The notes under the pieces: model-generated | Database searches by the model: none | What the model was told of the DNA's origin: nothing | What the model saw: only the letters and a program-made list of their open reading frames with translations | Virus record (IMG/VR): IMGVR_UViG_3300033142_001362 | Coordinates: 1-31,464 of that record | DNA length: 31,464 nucleotides | From: a virus | Strand: one strand, 5' to 3' | Translations under genes and position numbers: made by a program | In this document: positions 30,401-31,464 of the stretch, piece after piece | Numbering within the stretch: the first letter of the stretch is position 1 | How the letters are laid out: each line of letters begins with the position of its first letter

Positions 30401-30787
30401 TTACACACCGAAAGCCTCCTTTATTGGGGTGATGCCTCCTTTGCCAGAAGTAGACGCAAGAGTCATATCTTCACCTAACCCATAAGCTCCATTAAAAGAA
30501 GTAAACGCGCCGGTGGAAGCATAGCCTTTCGCAATGCCCTGCATTGCGTCACTCTCAGAACCATGACTCAAGGCAAACAGACTATCGTCGGCCTTCTCGT
30601 CGCCATGGAATTTATGTTTCAAGCTACCTATAGTCATAGTAGCCATAGCACCACCAGTACTATAAACAGAACTGCTAGAAGCGAAGGCACCGTCAGGATC
30701 AAAAAAACTAGCCGTTTCAGCGATAGCGATTGAGGCTGTCATTAATGCACCCGCAGCGATAGTCGCTGCAATTATTTCTTTTTTCAT
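30401..30787 (-). CDS. Exported 128-aa protein with own terminator (moron-like)
   Basis: The signal peptide is clear: KK at residues 2-3, Ala-rich hydrophobic residues 5-22, AIA/E cleavage after residue 23. The mature ~105 aa are Ser/Gly/Ala-rich with no cysteine and little charge, suggesting a periplasmic or surface protein. No known domain. AGAGG lies about 9 nt before ATG 30787. A strong terminator follows, and a 126-bp gap separates it from the upstream minus gene, so it forms a separate transcription unit inside a regulatory region. This arrangement is typical of phage morons that change the host envelope (e.g. receptor masking), though the role here is not known. Confidence 0.75.
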   Translation of the reverse strand: MKKEIIAATIAAGALMTASIAIAETASFFDPDGAFASSSSVYSTGGAMATMTIGSLKHKFHGDEKADDSLFALSHGSESDAMQGIAKGYASTGAFTSFNGAYGLGEDMTLASTSGKGGITPIKEAFGV

Positions 30788-30913
30788 TAGAAGAATCCTC
30801 TGTTGATTAAAAAATTGTTTTCTAAAAAGCTCTCATCCATCTCGGCAGAAAACAAAAGAACCGAATAATTGGATGATCATGTTCCTGGTATCACCAGCAA
30901 ATATAAAAATTAA

Positions 30914-31240
30914 TCATATAATCATTCCTGTTTTTCGAGCCGACAATTCAGTTCGATATAATTCAATAACTAATGCAGATGTAATTCTTTTGTTTCTTAC
31001 AAGCTCATAATCGTAAACAGCAGCGACGTATTTCTCTCGCCAGTGACAGTAGTCAGGGCTGGTTCGAGCTTCTGCATCTCTCAGCCCCAACGTATTACGA
31101 ACTGATTTTAAAAGGTTCAATGACAATATTGTCTTCTCTTGCTTGTCTAAACCGTTCATATAGGCTTTAGCCCTAGCAAACTGCTCATCAGTCCCAGCAA
31201 GATACTCTGTACACTGATCAACTTCTTCTGTTGATATCAT
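30914..31240 (-). CDS. Conserved phage-type small protein (unknown function)
   Basis: A 108-aa helical protein from ATG 31240. The N-terminus (ISTEEVDQCTEYLAGTDEQFARAKA) and the C-terminal YDYELVRNKRITSALVIELYRTELSARK resemble, from memory, a small uncharacterised protein widespread in proteobacterial phages near recombination genes. ATG 31270 with AGGG 5 nt upstream is a strong alternative start, adding 10 residues and increasing the overlap with the previous gene from 23 to 53 bp. No catalytic motif. Confidence 0.6.
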   Translation of the reverse strand: MISTEEVDQCTEYLAGTDEQFARAKAYMNGLDKQEKTILSLNLLKSVRNTLGLRDAEARTSPDYCHWREKYVAAVYDYELVRNKRITSALVIELYRTELSARKTGMII

Positions 31241-31439
31241 TTTGGCGACGCCTTTTTTCCGCTGCTGCATTTATCCCTAGAAAAGTATCAAGATGGCTGC
31301 GGGCTATATTTCGCTGCCCCTCAGTTAACGTGCCTGCATATTCCCTCATCTTTTTTTTATCTTTTTGATACAACTGAACTATTTTTCCGTTAATAACACC
31401 TTGATTATTTTTAAACTGTGGATCGTTATCTTGCGGCAA
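31218..31439 (-). CDS. Hypothetical protein (73 aa)
   Basis: A short, very hydrophilic protein with helical charged segments (KIVQLYQKDKKKMREY, ARSHLDTFLGINAAAEKRRRQND). The start is TTG 31439, preceded by GGAGGGCTATTCTCA. This carries the same GGCTATTC as the plus-strand early motif, so the gene may share its control. It may be the distal part of a longer minus-strand operon from beyond the window. Function unknown. Confidence 0.55.
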   Translation of the reverse strand: MPQDNDPQFKNNQGVINGKIVQLYQKDKKKMREYAGTLTEGQRNIARSHLDTFLGINAAAEKRRRQNDINRRS

Positions 31440-31440
31440 T

Positions 31441-31455
31441 GAGAATAGCCCTCCC
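31441..31455 (-). promoter_or_regulatory. GGAGGGCTATTCTC motif, copy 7 (minus strand)
   Basis: On the minus strand GGAGGGCTATTC stands about 4-8 nt before TTG 31439. The core GGCTATTC is shared with the early plus-strand motifs, although the preceding bases differ. Confidence 0.5.
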
Positions 31456-31464
31456 TATTATTTC

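Overview
The window is about 31.5 kb of a podovirus-like, AT-rich tailed phage. The structural block has the T7-type gene order: terminase, portal, scaffold, capsid, tubular tail proteins, internal virion proteins, tail fibres. The large terminase subunit and portal look closer to the BPP-1/epsilon15-type podophages than to T7 itself. No taxon can be read directly. Shine-Dalgarno sites, sigma70-like promoters and an ArdA-type antirestriction gene suggest a gammaproteobacterial host, possibly marine. No integrase, polymerase, helicase, endolysin, holin, tRNA or CRISPR array was seen, so the window is probably part of a larger genome or prophage.

Layout. (1) Positions 101-1033, plus strand: three small coupled accessory genes, two of them paralogues resembling DUF6968, converging on the end of the structural operon. 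(2) Positions 1044-25518, minus strand, transcribed right to left: large terminase subunit, portal, a small protein, scaffold, capsid (with its own consensus promoter), three small proteins, gp11-like and gp12-like tail tube proteins, five internal virion proteins, a modular three-gene fibre locus, two fibre-downstream genes, and a duplicated pair of small genes sharing a perfect 81-bp leader. (3) Positions 25688-26907: two plus-strand genes for small exported proteins and a 677-bp gene-poor stretch with a G-quadruplex-type G tract. These separate the large terminase gene from the likely small one (26908-27378, minus). (4) Positions 27426-29132, plus strand: an early-type operon with a good promoter and a strong terminator. 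It holds a small acidic protein, a frameshifted or shortened ArdA, two acidic unknowns and a stand-alone domain resembling the N-terminal module of some restriction endonucleases. (5) Positions 29197-29572, plus: an HTH regulator behind a structured leader with nested mini-ORFs. (6) Positions 29641-31439, minus: a possible late regulator, two small phage proteins, and a terminator-flanked exported protein that looks like a moron.

How it fits together. The 27.4-kb promoter starts a leftmost-entering or early anti-restriction operon, while the terminase, head and tail genes are read in the opposite direction. Most of the early genes share the sequence AAGAGGCTATTC over their ribosome-binding sites. 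The operon terminator contains the complementary AATAGCC, so a common post-transcriptional control is possible. This regulatory layer, the acidic anti-defence-like gene set and the accessory genes at both ends of the tail block are the least conventional parts of the window.
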